A stretch of 24,516 nt of DNA. Origin: CAYUPI01 sp964446585 (GTDB lineage: Bacteria > Verrucomicrobiota > Verrucomicrobiia > Limisphaerales > UBA8199). The notes under the pieces are model-generated. The model was given only the letters and a program-made list of their open reading frames with translations. It was not told the origin of the DNA and ran no database searches. The position numbers were made by a program, and so were the translations under genes. Where the stretch lies: NCBI GenBank assembly GCA_964446585.1, contig CAYUPI010000076.1:1-24516 (forward strand), in the 5' to 3' direction. Below, piece after piece: positions 4,938-16,100 of the stretch. Positions within the stretch are counted from its first letter, which is position 1, and each line of letters opens with the position of its first letter.

Positions 4938-6472
4938 TTGAAGATTGCAATGGGATCATAATTAAGGCCGCCGTTCGCGTAGTCTGTTTCGTCGAAGGTC
5001 GCAGAGGAGTTCCCGACTGAGATTGTCTGCTGTGTCCTAACCCACCCCGCCGGTGACCAAAACGACCAAATGTGATTGTCCCTTACGATTCCGTTTTTAT
5101 CCGTTGTACTGGAGCCTGTCCGCGGTTTTGCGATCGCCAGCCTCTTCGACGCGGTGACGGAGATTCTCTCTGTGACAAGGGCGCCCACAACGGGGTCTCC
5201 GAATTGGTCAGTAATGCGGTATTGGAAAATCATCGAGAAGTACCACACGAGGCCCGCAGAGGACGCGCTGTTACTTTGCAGGGTCCACTTCCAGACCTTT
5301 GCGGGTCGGCGCGGGGTTGACTTTATGACGAGGCTGACCTCGGTGCTAGCTAGCCGTGCCAGCGTGCCGAGACCATCGATAGCTGTGAGAACAGACACAA
5401 AGTCATTGCCACTAGCGTCATTCCCATTCACAGGATCTGCGTGGCAGTAGACATAGCCATGGAGGCTGGGCGGATCGTCCTGGTCCCCCTCAAAGTTGTC
5501 CTCCGTCCAAAATCGTCCTTTGTCCGGGCTGTAATAGCGGGCGCGGTTATAGTAGAGGCCGAGATCGGGGTCGAACTGCTCGCCAGCGAAAAGATAAATG
5601 TTTCCTGCTGGCAGGCTCGACGGTGCGGTCAGAATCCCAAATGCGTCATAGGTATACGTCTGACTGACCCCGCCGCCGCTGTCCAGGAGTAAGCGAATGT
5701 TGCCATGGCCGTCATGCCCGTAGTGCTGCACCCCGTCGCCAGGGACACACTGACTGATTAGGCGCAGGCCGTATGTGTAAGTCTTGGTGACGGTCGGATT
5801 CGGGCCGATGGCGCTCAGTTCCTCGACTACCTGCGGATAGCCGGTCGGATTCTGCTCGTCCACGAGGAAGTACGTGGTCGCCCCACCCACTGTCTTGCTG
5901 ATACGGTTCCCATCATGATCGTAAGCGAACGACAGCGCTGGGGAGCCATTTCGCGCGACCAGCCGATTCTCGAAATCGTAAGTGTACGCATACCCGTCGA
6001 TCGAAACCGTGTTCCCGTTGGCATCGAAATAGGTGCTCGGCGTGCTCGGCATGATGTCGTTGTCCAGCCGATCGTCGTTGTCGTAAGCGTAGCTTGGGAC
6101 CGACGGGACCCGCATGGCAACGGTCCCGATCGAGGCGCGCGAGCGCCGATTGCCAACCTTGTCGAAGCCGGAAGCATCCAAGTAACCGCTGCTCGAGTCA
6201 TAGGTGATCGTTCCCGTTGGATCGCTGCCACTCGTGCTGATCCTTTCCTGCGTCAGACGATAGAGGGGGTCGTAACTGTAAGCGGCTCTTGTGGCCGTGT
6301 TTAATTTCTCCGACATCCGCGTTCCGGTGCGGCCATAAGCCGATCCGGTGAACGTATAATCAAATAGGGCCAGATTGCCCACTCCGCTCTTGTCGATTTT
6401 CACCTGATCCAGCCAGTTGGCCTCATTGCAACCGCAGCTATGTTTCACGGCGGCGGAGCCAGGTAAAAACAT
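4934..6472 (-). CDS. Orphan Rhs shell fragment with a variable C-terminal tip
   Basis: 512 residues. Residues about 5-355 match the last part of the giant protein's shell almost phrase for phrase: NEANWL, YSYDPLYRLTQE, SGFDKVGNRRSRAS, YDFENRL, DEQNPTGYPQVVEELS, YGHDGHGN, DPDLGLYYNRARYYSPDKGRFWT, YCHADPV. There is no signal peptide, adhesive part or upstream shell; similarity begins at the very start (VKHSCGCNEANWL). After DASG the sequence diverges completely: the 157-residue tip (356-512) shows YRITDQFGDPVVGALVTERI and later TDKNGIVRDNHI, resembling a beta-sandwich of the carboxypeptidase-regulatory or Ig type. No catalytic motif is recognised. The ATG at 6472 lies 13 nt behind the previous gene, with GTGAGA as a weak Shine-Dalgarno. 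Likely a displaced alternative tip cassette. Confidence 0.85.
   Translation of the reverse strand: MFLPGSAAVKHSCGCNEANWLDQVKIDKSGVGNLALFDYTFTGSAYGRTGTRMSEKLNTATRAAYSYDPLYRLTQERISTSGSDPTGTITYDSSSGYLDASGFDKVGNRRSRASIGTVAMRVPSVPSYAYDNDDRLDNDIMPSTPSTYFDANGNTVSIDGYAYTYDFENRLVARNGSPALSFAYDHDGNRISKTVGGATTYFLVDEQNPTGYPQVVEELSAIGPNPTVTKTYTYGLRLISQCVPGDGVQHYGHDGHGNIRLLLDSGGGVSQTYTYDAFGILTAPSSLPAGNIYLFAGEQFDPDLGLYYNRARYYSPDKGRFWTEDNFEGDQDDPPSLHGYVYCHADPVNGNDASGNDFVSVLTAIDGLGTLARLASTEVSLVIKSTPRRPAKVWKWTLQSNSASSAGLVWYFSMIFQYRITDQFGDPVVGALVTERISVTASKRLAIAKPRTGSSTTDKNGIVRDNHIWSFWSPAGWVRTQQTISVGNSSATFDETDYANGGLNYDPIAIFK
5408..6440 (-). repeat. Rhs shell-end homology block, orphan copy
   Basis: DNA similarity to 7813-8862 is high and collinear at many points, for example a 47-base run at 5526-5572 that differs at one base by eye from 7931-7977 (offset 2405 bp). 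It ends at the DPxG-like boundary of the tips. It forms a direct repeat suited to homologous recombination between tips. Confidence 0.8.
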
Positions 6473-6485
6473 CTTCTCACAGAAA

Positions 6486-7118
6486 TCATAACAATAAGCG
6501 GCTCTCGATCTTTTTCTTTAACACCAAGAGGCCCCCTTTGCGCAACGGCGGTCTCGTCGTTGGGGCTGTCAACACCCTAGAGAGGAATTCGAGGGCCGAG
6601 CGAGGGCCTTCCTGAACAAATACTATCCCGGTCAGTACCTGAATACGAGACTCTGAGGTCTGGCCAAGCCAGTCGCTCGGGGGCGCATGCTCAAGCTGCG
6701 CCCGAACCCGGTTAATGGACGAATAATTTTCGAAAAAGGGAAACGCGTATCGGGTGACGTCCGAGATCACGTCGGGCACAATCCGTTTTGCTCCAGCAGC
6801 ATTACTGAAATACCATTCCGCGTACTGCTGGTCCTCCCTCAGGAAATGAATGGGCACGCCGATGGTGGCTTTGTACGGGTTGTCATCGCTTCTACCGATA
6901 AGCTGTTCGACCTGGTCGAAGCGAATGCCCACCCCGCAGGCGAAGGAAAATCCGCCTGACTCCCTCGCTCCGACGCCAAAGGAGAGAGTATGGGCAACCC
7001 CTTCCCCCACACGACGTATGAAGCTCCATGGCCGCGCCCGCGAAAAACCAGCTTCTGAGAGGAGCGGGCTCAGTTCAGCTATTAACCGGTCCTGCGCCTG
7101 CTCGTCCTGCTCTGTCAT
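6486..7118 (-). CDS. Probable immunity protein for the giant Rhs nuclease tip
   Basis: 210 residues, soluble, no signal peptide. The order of an amphipathic helix (DRLIAELSPLLSEAGFSR), a strand with FIRRVGEGVAHTLSFGVGAR, then FACGVGIRFDQVEQLI resembles DUF4304-type proteins, which occur among immunity genes, but I am not certain of that family. The ATG follows the stop codon of the giant toxin after one base. Its Shine-Dalgarno GGAGGG (7128-7133) lies inside the last codons of the toxin, so translation is likely coupled. Position directly after a nuclease tip is the main evidence for its role: binding and blocking the PD-(D/E)xK domain in the cytoplasm of the producer. The C-terminus (LLVLKKKIESRLLL) is basic. 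Confidence 0.65.
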   Translation of the reverse strand: MTEQDEQAQDRLIAELSPLLSEAGFSRARPWSFIRRVGEGVAHTLSFGVGARESGGFSFACGVGIRFDQVEQLIGRSDDNPYKATIGVPIHFLREDQQYAEWYFSNAAGAKRIVPDVISDVTRYAFPFFENYSSINRVRAQLEHAPPSDWLGQTSESRIQVLTGIVFVQEGPRSALEFLSRVLTAPTTRPPLRKGGLLVLKKKIESRLLL

Positions 7119-7119
7119 A

Positions 7120-10100
7120 CTAGTCCACCCTCCAATAGATCCTGATTGCGAAATCTATCCTTGTGCCGTCTATTCCCGCTTGCTCTGCGCGTTTGCCGAA
7201 CGCGGTACCACCGAACCGGTTAACGTACGTGTCGGCGTCCGCCTGTCTGCCCGCGGAGTTATTGAACTCGTCGAGCGTGCTTTTTACCTCTATCGCGCCG
7301 ACCAGGCCGGTATTCGGATCCTCAACTATCAGATCGTACTCGCGGCCAACTTTATAGTTAGGAACCCTAACGTAGACATCCTTGCCCCTGATTCTGCGGC
7401 CATTCTGCGCCAGGAAGCGTCCGAGGTCTGCAGCAGCCTCCTCATGCGTTGCGCGATAAGTTTGGATCGGAGCTTCGTCCCTGATAAGCGCTGGAGCGGT
7501 TATGGCGGCTGCGGTTACGATGCTATCAAACACGAGTGCGCGTTTGTCACCTTTCTGGACGTCGTCGCCTATTGTCCAGAACCCCGCTGTGCCTGCAAAT
7601 CCAATGGCGATGACCTTTCCCGCTACTCCTGCGCTTAAGATGATCGGAAACACGAAACCGCCGACCGCTCCTGCGACCGCACCGACGAACCCGTTCTTGA
7701 CGTAGTCGCGGGCTCGTGCCTCTCCTTTGCTCACGACCGCCGTCCGAGTGACGGCAATCGTAGCACCGATGGCAGTCCCAGCTAGCACGCTAAGCAGCGT
7801 GTAGTCAGCTTTGCCGCTAGGATCGGCTCGAATTACGGGGTCAGCGTGGCAGTACATGTATTTGTTCAACGACAGTGGATCCTCCTTGCTGCCCTCGAAA
7901 ATGTCCATCGTCCAAAACCGCCCCTTGTCCGGGCTGTAGTAGCGGGCGCGGTTATAGTAGAGGCCGAGATCGGGGTCCCACTGTTCACCAGCGTATAAGT
8001 ACCTGTTCTCGATCGGTTCGCTGGAGGCTATCTTTATTCCGAATGCGTCGTAGGTGTAGGTATTTCGAACGGTCCCGGCCGAATCCGTCAACAACCGCAC
8101 ACTCCCGTGGCCATCATGTCCGTAGTACTGCACCGCGCCACCAGGGATACGCTGGCTGATCAGGCGCAGACCATACGTGTAGGTCTTGGTGACTGTCGGG
8201 TTTGGGCCAATGACACTCAGTTCCTCAACCACCTGCGGATAGCCAGTCGGGTTTTGCTCGTCCACGAGGAAGTAGGTTGGAGTTCCACCCACCGTCTTGC
8301 TGATCCGGTTGCCCTTGTGATCGTAAGCACACGAAACCGCCGGACTGCCATTGCGCCCAATCAGCCGGTTCTCAAAATCATAACTGAAGGTGCCCGTATA
8401 AGACGGATCGCCAAGCGTGTTCCCGTTGGCATCGTAATTGGGATTGGCATTGTCAGGGTTCGTGTCCGGATCGAGCCGGTCGTTCCTGTCAAAGTTCTGG
8501 ACTGTCACCGGCCCAACCCCCATCACCGTCGAGGCTCGCGAGCGGCGATTGCCCACCTTATCGAATCCAGACGGATCATTATTGTACCCGGCTATGGAGT
8601 CGTAAATGATAGTGCCGCTGGGGCTGCCGCTGCTGATGTTTTCCTGGGTCAGCCGGTACAGCGGATCGTAACTGTATGAGGCCCGTATTGTCCCGTTCAC
8701 CTTCTCGGCCATGCGCGCGCCCGTGCGGCCCGGGTAGAGGTTCGGATAGACGGGTCCCGAAGCAGTGTCGAAGCTGTAACTAAACGCGGTGCTGGGGATG
8801 GCCGAAATCGTCACTGAGGAAAGCCAGTTCGCTTCGTTATATCCGTATGTATGTTTCACACCGGACGATGAAGGGTACGTGCAAGTGTCGAGAAGATCAA
8901 GGTCGTTGTAATGATAAATCGTGTCGAGGTTGCCAGCGGTAACGTCCCTAACCATTTCGAGCCGGTTGAGCTTGTCCCGCCCGTACTGCAACGAGATGCC
9001 CCCTGCATGCGGGACGGTGCACGCAATATCCGAAAACGATTGGACCGTGAGCACGTTGTTGTTGCCATCATAGGTGTATTGAAGCACGCCCTCGGGTGAA
9101 ATCTTCTTGTCCAGCCGGTTCCGCGCATCGTAGAGGTTGGTGACGCTGCGCCCCGCGCTGTCCAGCACATTGCTAAGGCTGCCGAACGGGTGGTATTTGT
9201 ATTTCACCCAATAGCTGCCAAAAGCCGCATCGGCGACCTTGTTCGTCAGGCGGTTCATGGAATCATAAACAAACGTCGTGATGCGACCGTTGAAATCTTT
9301 GTGCGTGAGCTGACTGCCGGCGGCGTCGTAGGTAAAGTACTCGACTTGGTTTCCGGGCAGGGTGCGTTTGGTACGCCGGCCAAGTTCGTCATATTCGAAG
9401 GAAGTGACGCGGTTTTCGGCGTCGGTTTGCTGGCGGAGATTCCCGGCTTCGTCATAGGCGTAGCGAGTGATGGTCTGGTCCGGCAGCCCGGTGGCGTTGG
9501 TGACGGCGATCAGCCTGCCGAGGGGGTCATATTGGAATTGCGTCTTGACCCCGGCTTGATCGGTCTCCTGGACGGCGCGGCCAAGCGGGTCATAGCCGGT
9601 CGTGCGCCGGTTGAAGATTTGCTGTTGTTCGTTATGGACGCCAGCCACGGCTGGGTAGGTGACGCTCACGCGGCGGTTGAGGGAGTCATAGCCGTAGTCA
9701 ACCACTGAGGCGGGGATTTGAAGGCCCTGGGCATCCTGCCGCTCGGTGTGGATCTGGTTCCCATTTTCGTCGTAATCGAAGTGGGTGTGTTCGGTGATGT
9801 CGGGCGTCCCGGTTTCGAGGAGCCGATAAACGTCGGTGCGGCGGCTGACCTGGTCGTAGTCATACGCGGTGTAGTTTCCGCGGGCGTCGGTGACCGTTTT
9901 CACACGGCCAGCCTCGTCGTAATCGGTGACAGTCGAGGAGTCAGAGATGATCGAGAATCCTGGGTTTGGATCGTTTGGTCCGCTGACGGAGGTGCTGGTG
10001 ACCCCGGTCTGAGGATCGACCGAGCTGGTTATGAGCATTTGATGGATGCGGTCGGTCCTCATCACGCGACCGAGCCTGTCATAAACCGTACGGGTACCTT

Positions 10101-13100
10101 TGACGTTGGTTTCGTTCGAGAAATGCGGGTCCTCGACTACATCGGCGCGATGGTTTGCGCCATTATCGAGGCCCGGATCGCTGTCGGTGTAGGTTGCGCG
10201 CCAGGAGAACGTGCCGTCGGGATACGTAGTCTTGATAAGGTCCCCGGTCGGATCATAGAGGAAGCTGGTCTGGCGCCCGAGCTTGTCGATGGTGGTGCTG
10301 GGCTTTCCACCGTAGGAACATTGGCAGGAATTATTGTAAATGGTCTTGGTGCTGCTCCCGAGCGGGTCAATGGTTTCGATCAGCCGGTTTTGCGGATCGT
10401 AGCGGTTGCTCGTGGTCAGGTACTCCACCCCACCGCCGGGTAGCGTGCGAGCGAGCGTTTCGCTAATTCGATTATTATTGGCGTCATAAGTGTAAGTTGT
10501 TGTCGTGAGCACCAGCGTTCCATTGCTTCTGACGATCTGCGACGATACATTGCCGCTCGAATCGTAACCATAGCTGGTGGTGTTGTTCATCGCGTCAGTC
10601 ACTGTGTCGAGCCGTCCGATGTTCGGGTCCGTTGCGAAGTAGGAGTAGATTGTCTTGTTCCCCAGCGCATCGGTGTTGGTCAGGATGTTGCCCGCGCTGT
10701 CATAATCGATGAGCGTGCTTGCCGCGTTGGGATCACCGGCGTAGGTCTTCGGATCGGTAATAGCGGTGACTTGAGAGAGCTGATTGTAATAGTTCTTGGT
10801 CACGAGCGATGGGGCTGGTGGGGCCAGGAACTTGCGCTTTTCTGCGGTGAGGTTGCCCGACGGGTCGTGCTCGTACTCCGTGTAGCCGTTTAATGGGCGG
10901 AGCTCTGACGTAACGTTGCCGTTATTGTCAAATGTCCGGCTGGTGGAATTCTGGTACGGATCGACCGTCTCAACGACATTTCCACGCGAGTCAAACCACT
11001 GCGTGGTGCTGTCGCCCAGGTAGTCGGTGGTCGTTTGGCTTCTGCGACCATTTTGAGGTGTGAGATCGTAGGTGAAGGTTGTTGGACGCTGCTTTGCGTC
11101 GGTGATCGCCTTGATCCGGCCCGCGAGCTCCGGCGGATCCGGCGGCGAGGCATAGTAGGTGGTGGTGGCGGCTTGCACGCCGCGGGGGTCCTGGATTCCA
11201 GTAATATAATGGAGCGGAGCGGCCGTCCCATCGCCATAACCATAAGACGTGGTCTCATACGTGGGCCCGCCATCGCCGCGCTTGACGACGAGGCGATAAA
11301 CTTTTGTGAGATCGCCCCCGGTGTATTCGTATTTGATCAAAGGATCGAGGCTGTTCGTGCTGTTCGGATCTACGATGGAAGTGATGAGATTCGGATAAGT
11401 CGCGTTCTCGCGCTTAAAGAAAAGCGAGTGCGTGGGAGTGGTGAACGAGGCTGTATCATAATGATCGATTCGATCATCGGTGAAAACGATCTTCTCAAGA
11501 TTTGGTCGCGTAATTGTTCGGAGCTTAATCTGTCCGTAAGCATTGACATAGGAGCCGTCGTCTATGCCAGGCTGGCCAATGAAGAAGTGAGCGCCAAGTG
11601 GGTCGCGGCGCAACTCGTACTGCGTGCCGTCGGGCGTCGTAAGAACAAAACCAGGAAAATCAAAACTCTCGAATGGTGTGTCAAAGCCGCCAGCCTGCCA
11701 GGCTGTGACGCCCACTACCGAGAGCCGGTTGTCACCGATGGGCGTGAGCCTCGCGAAAATCGCCGGCGGAGCCACCCATTCAGCGTAGTAATAGCCAAGG
11801 CCCTGCCGCAGGTTGAACAGGAACGTGACCCGCTCTCCGTTCGGCATGGTGAGCGTGACATCACGCCCACCGCCGGTGCGGATACTGGCCGACTCGCCCT
11901 CGTCATCCGCGAACGGCTGCCTGACTTCGTCAATCTCGGCGTCCATCTCGCTCAAGGCATAGGTCCAGCCGAAGCCAAAGTCGCCAGGAGTTGAGCTAAT
12001 GTTGTAGGAATCGTAGCTCCGGACGACCGTTAGCGGCAGGCCGCCGACGGGTATGGTGACGTCCTGCTGGCCGAACGTGAAGCGGCCGAGCTTGAGAGGC
12101 GTGTTTAAGATGAATGGGACGTCAACCGTTTTCGTTGTATCCGCCGTGCCGTGTGTCACCTCCAGGCGGAGCGTATAAGGTCCGTTCTTCAGCTTCGTGA
12201 AATCAAACGTTCCAAGTTCCGGCAGGCCGCTGCCCCTTGGGTGGGGGCTTGTCGAGGCTGGCAGCACGATCACCGGGCTGTTTGGGTCGCTCTGATAGAC
12301 TTTCAGAGTATAAGAGAAGTTGGCGGGCCCGGGAAGGGCTGGGTCGTCCTCGGCGGCCCCTTGCACCGTGAAGAACCCGTCGGAGACTATGCTCCCTTGC
12401 GAAAGGTTGTCAACGATTGCAACCACGTTGTTGACAACTACATAGACGTAAACGTCGGAATACGGCTGGAACTCGCCATCATCAACAGTGAACCTGAAAT
12501 GGTAGGTGCCATCCCCCGTGAGGAGCGCGACCGGAGACTGAGCTTGCGGTCCCCCAGCCCACTCCACCGTTGACCCGGAAGGCTGGTCCAGGACCGTCCA
12601 CTGGTAAGATACGAGGCCCGGTATCCCACCCGACGTGAGCCCGTCGTCCTTAACAGCTCCCTGTAGAAACACGACGCTCGAGGATGGATAGACCGAGGCG
12701 ACAGTTTGGTTTGGCATCGGACTGATCACCGGAGATTGGTTCACGAAGCTGTCAACAACATTGATGGTAACATGAGCGCTCGATTGCGCACCCATTGGGT
12801 CGGTGATCGTGTAATCGAACCCAGCCGTGCCGGTCCACGTGCTCGAGGGCGGCGTGTAGGAAATGGTGTTGTTGAGCTGGCCGTCATCAAGCAAGCTAAG
12901 GGTTCCACCCGAAGGCGGCTGAGTGAACGAGACGATTCGCAGCAAGGCCTTATCGGAAAAGACTACATCGCGGCGATCCGCGTCTGTGTCGTTAGCGAGC
13001 AGGTCGAGAACTGTCGGACCCGATCCTTTGAGGATAGTGAACAAGTCGTCGCTCGCTTTGGGCGGGTGGTTGACGGGAAGGACGTAAGCGTTCACAGTTC

Positions 13101-16100
13101 CAAAGGCGGTGCCGTTTCTTCCGTCACTAGCAGTATAGGTGAAGGTGTCCAAGCCATTGAACTCCGGGCTCGGCGTGTAGCGAATGGCTGTCCCGCCGTT
13201 GATGATCTCAAGTTTGCCGTTTTGAGCCGTGGCGGGCGCCCGGCTGACCTCCACGATGCGGATAGGGTCTCCATCGGGATCAACATCATTGCTTAGGACG
13301 TCGAGATCGTGAGGTTCTGGCGGGAAGTCCTGAGGATTTGCTGGAAGTACGTATGTGTCCAGTCGAGCCACTGGAGGAGAGCCCCTTCCATTGCCTATTG
13401 TCACGTAGTTAGTGCCCTTGAGACCGTAGCTGTTCGCCGGTTCCGAAGCGATTAACCGCAGGCGGTAAGTCCCGACGGCGCTAAAGATGGCCGTGGGAGA
13501 GAGCGCAGAGTTTCCCGGAACGAAGGTCACAGTTCCGACAGGCGGGTCAGTCACGTCTTCCCAGGCGTAAGTGAGACTGCCGGGGTCCTCGTCGTAAACC
13601 GCTGCTGATAATTGCACAGGCCTGGTGAGATCAGTGACCCGGTCTGGTCCGGCGTACACGACCGGGCGACGGTTCCGGATGAGACACGATGACTCTGCGA
13701 TGCTGGCGTAAGCGTCCCTCAAATCGTTGACAGAGCTTATGAGGTGACAGTCGGCGTCTGAGGAGGCTGCTTCCTTGAGCCAGTCGGCCGGCTCGTCCGG
13801 GACTTGCGGATCGTCCGCCGCACCAAGACCGATGGTAATTACGCGTACTCCCGCCATTTTGGCCGTGTTGATTGTCTGCCGGACTGCGTCCGGGTTTTGA
13901 CCGGCGTCGGTCCAGTCGCCATCGCTCAGAATGACGATTGTGGGAGAGGCTGCCGGGTTGTGATCGGGGCCGAGCAAATGTGTCTGGGCGAGTTGGATTG
14001 CAGGGACGATTTCTGTATAGCCCTGCAATCTTGCCTGCAATGTGCTGATGGATCTTTTCAGGAGCTCCCTGTCATGTGTGAGCGGCTGCCAAATGGCGGC
14101 GAAGTCGTGGAAGGGCACAAGTGCGACCTGGTGAACCGATAGATTCAAGAGCTCAACGAAGGTGGATGCGGCGCTTCTGGCCAGCGGCATGTCATTCAAC
14201 ATGGACTGCGAGATGTCGAACAGGAGCGCGACATCCATCGGGCTCTCCTGTTGATCGCAAACGGTGATTTTAACGGTGTCGCAAACCGCGCGCGGGTTGG
14301 TCCCGTCGCAAACTGGTGAACCGCTATCGCAAACTGTCAGTTGGAGGACATACTCGCCGGGAATAGTAAAGCCGCTTGCCGTGGTGGTCGGGGAGGTTGG
14401 ACTCGCAAACGAGATCGTTGTGCCCGGCGGCCGAGTAGATGTCGCGGTCCACTGAAACGATGGAGCACCACAAGTCGCCGCCTTCCCGCCACCCTTGAGC
14501 ATGACGGTGGCATTGAGGTTCGTCCATTGAGACAAGCCAGCGTCAACTAGCGGCAGAGGGTTCGGATCCGCCGGGAACACGAACACGGGCACATCCGCCG
14601 TCGCTGTCTGGTAGCCGCCTTGTCCGGTGAGGCGAATGACATAGATTCCAGGCTGGCTGAACGTGGCCGATGTTGACGCCGAGGCGGGGGCTGCGAAAGA
14701 AACCTCCGCAAAGTTCGGCCGCCAGACGAGGCTCCATGACAACGCCGAGACGTTGTTGGCCGTTGCACTCAAACTGACGGTGGCGGGACTCCCAACGCTG
14801 GGCATAACGCCGCAGAAGTCTTGGGCGAAGCTCACCGTTGGGGGTGTGCTCACATTGCGGCAGAGCGATGCTGCAATGCGGGAGTAAATCGCTCCGAGAT
14901 CAGCGGACGTGGGAGCGTAGTAATAGTCCTTGCCGCCGGTAGCGGTATTGACGGAGGCAAGCTCCGTAAGCAGCGTTGCGTTCGCATTCCCTAAACCAAT
15001 CATGATCAAGCGGATCCCGTCAGCCTTGGCAGCATCAGCGAAAAGCTTTGGGCTGTCTTTTTTTGTGGGACGGCCGTCAGTCACGAGCACCACGACTGGG
15101 GCCCTCACCACTCCTGGTTCAGCCTCTGCTTTCAACCTATCATGTGCTAGCGCAATGGCAGGGGCAAGATATGTGCCGCCTCCGCCCGGCGAGATGCTAT
15201 CGATTGCGGTGTCAACACCTGTTTCGACTGAGGTAAGTTGTTGGATCTCCGTTGCGGTGGTTGTGAACTTGATTGCGCCGACTCGATCGTTGTTTGGATG
15301 CGTGCCTTCAAGATTCAATGCTGCAACGAATGCTTTCGCGGCCGTCTTGGTATCGGCCAACGGCGAGGAAGGATTATGGTCAATCAGCATCATCACATCG
15401 AAGAAACCGGCGCCGCTGCATGGCGACTGAGAATAGGCGATGGTCTTATCATTTGGTACGACACTTGCCCCTCCGCTGCCATCAGTCACCTGGAAGCGCA
15501 CGGTTCTAGGGCTATACACTGTCGATGAGCTGCTGAAGGTGACGGCCTTGATGAGGGCGTCCACGGCCAGCATTGGCACCGGTTGACCGCCAGCAGAGTT
15601 AAAGGCAACCGTGAGCGCACTTCCGCCCGCGCCGCCAGTCGCCGTTCCAACCACCTTGCCCTCGTAGGTCACCTGCTTCTGAGCCCCGTAGATCAGGCCG
15701 ATCTGCCGTGGCTCGGCGCCGCCGTGATGGACTTCGAGGCGGTCGGCGCTATTACCGTTTTGGACGATTGTAGCCGTGAACGTCCCGCCATTGAAATTGG
15801 CGGAGTCTCTGTCGAACACAGACGCGAACTGATCGATAAGAATCGCTGGTGCATTTTGTGAATACGTCGGCGACACATGGCTGAGGGTTATCACCGGCGG
15901 GTCATTAATGGCAGTCACGTTAACGGTCTTGGTGACAGGAAGGCTGGTGCCCCCTCGACCATCCGTGACCGTTAGTCGAACGGTTCTCGACAGGACCCCG
16001 GGATTCTCGGAGGTGCTGTAAAAGGTCAGATTTTCCAGGAGGGCGGTGACCGCGGCAATGGTGGCGCTGGCGCTGGTAAACCGAATGACCAGTGGTGAGA

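Noticed and set aside
8000..11400. Regular short repeats that might suggest a CRISPR or minisatellite.
   Set aside because: They are codons of YD repeats in the Rhs shell, with variable spacing and sequence.
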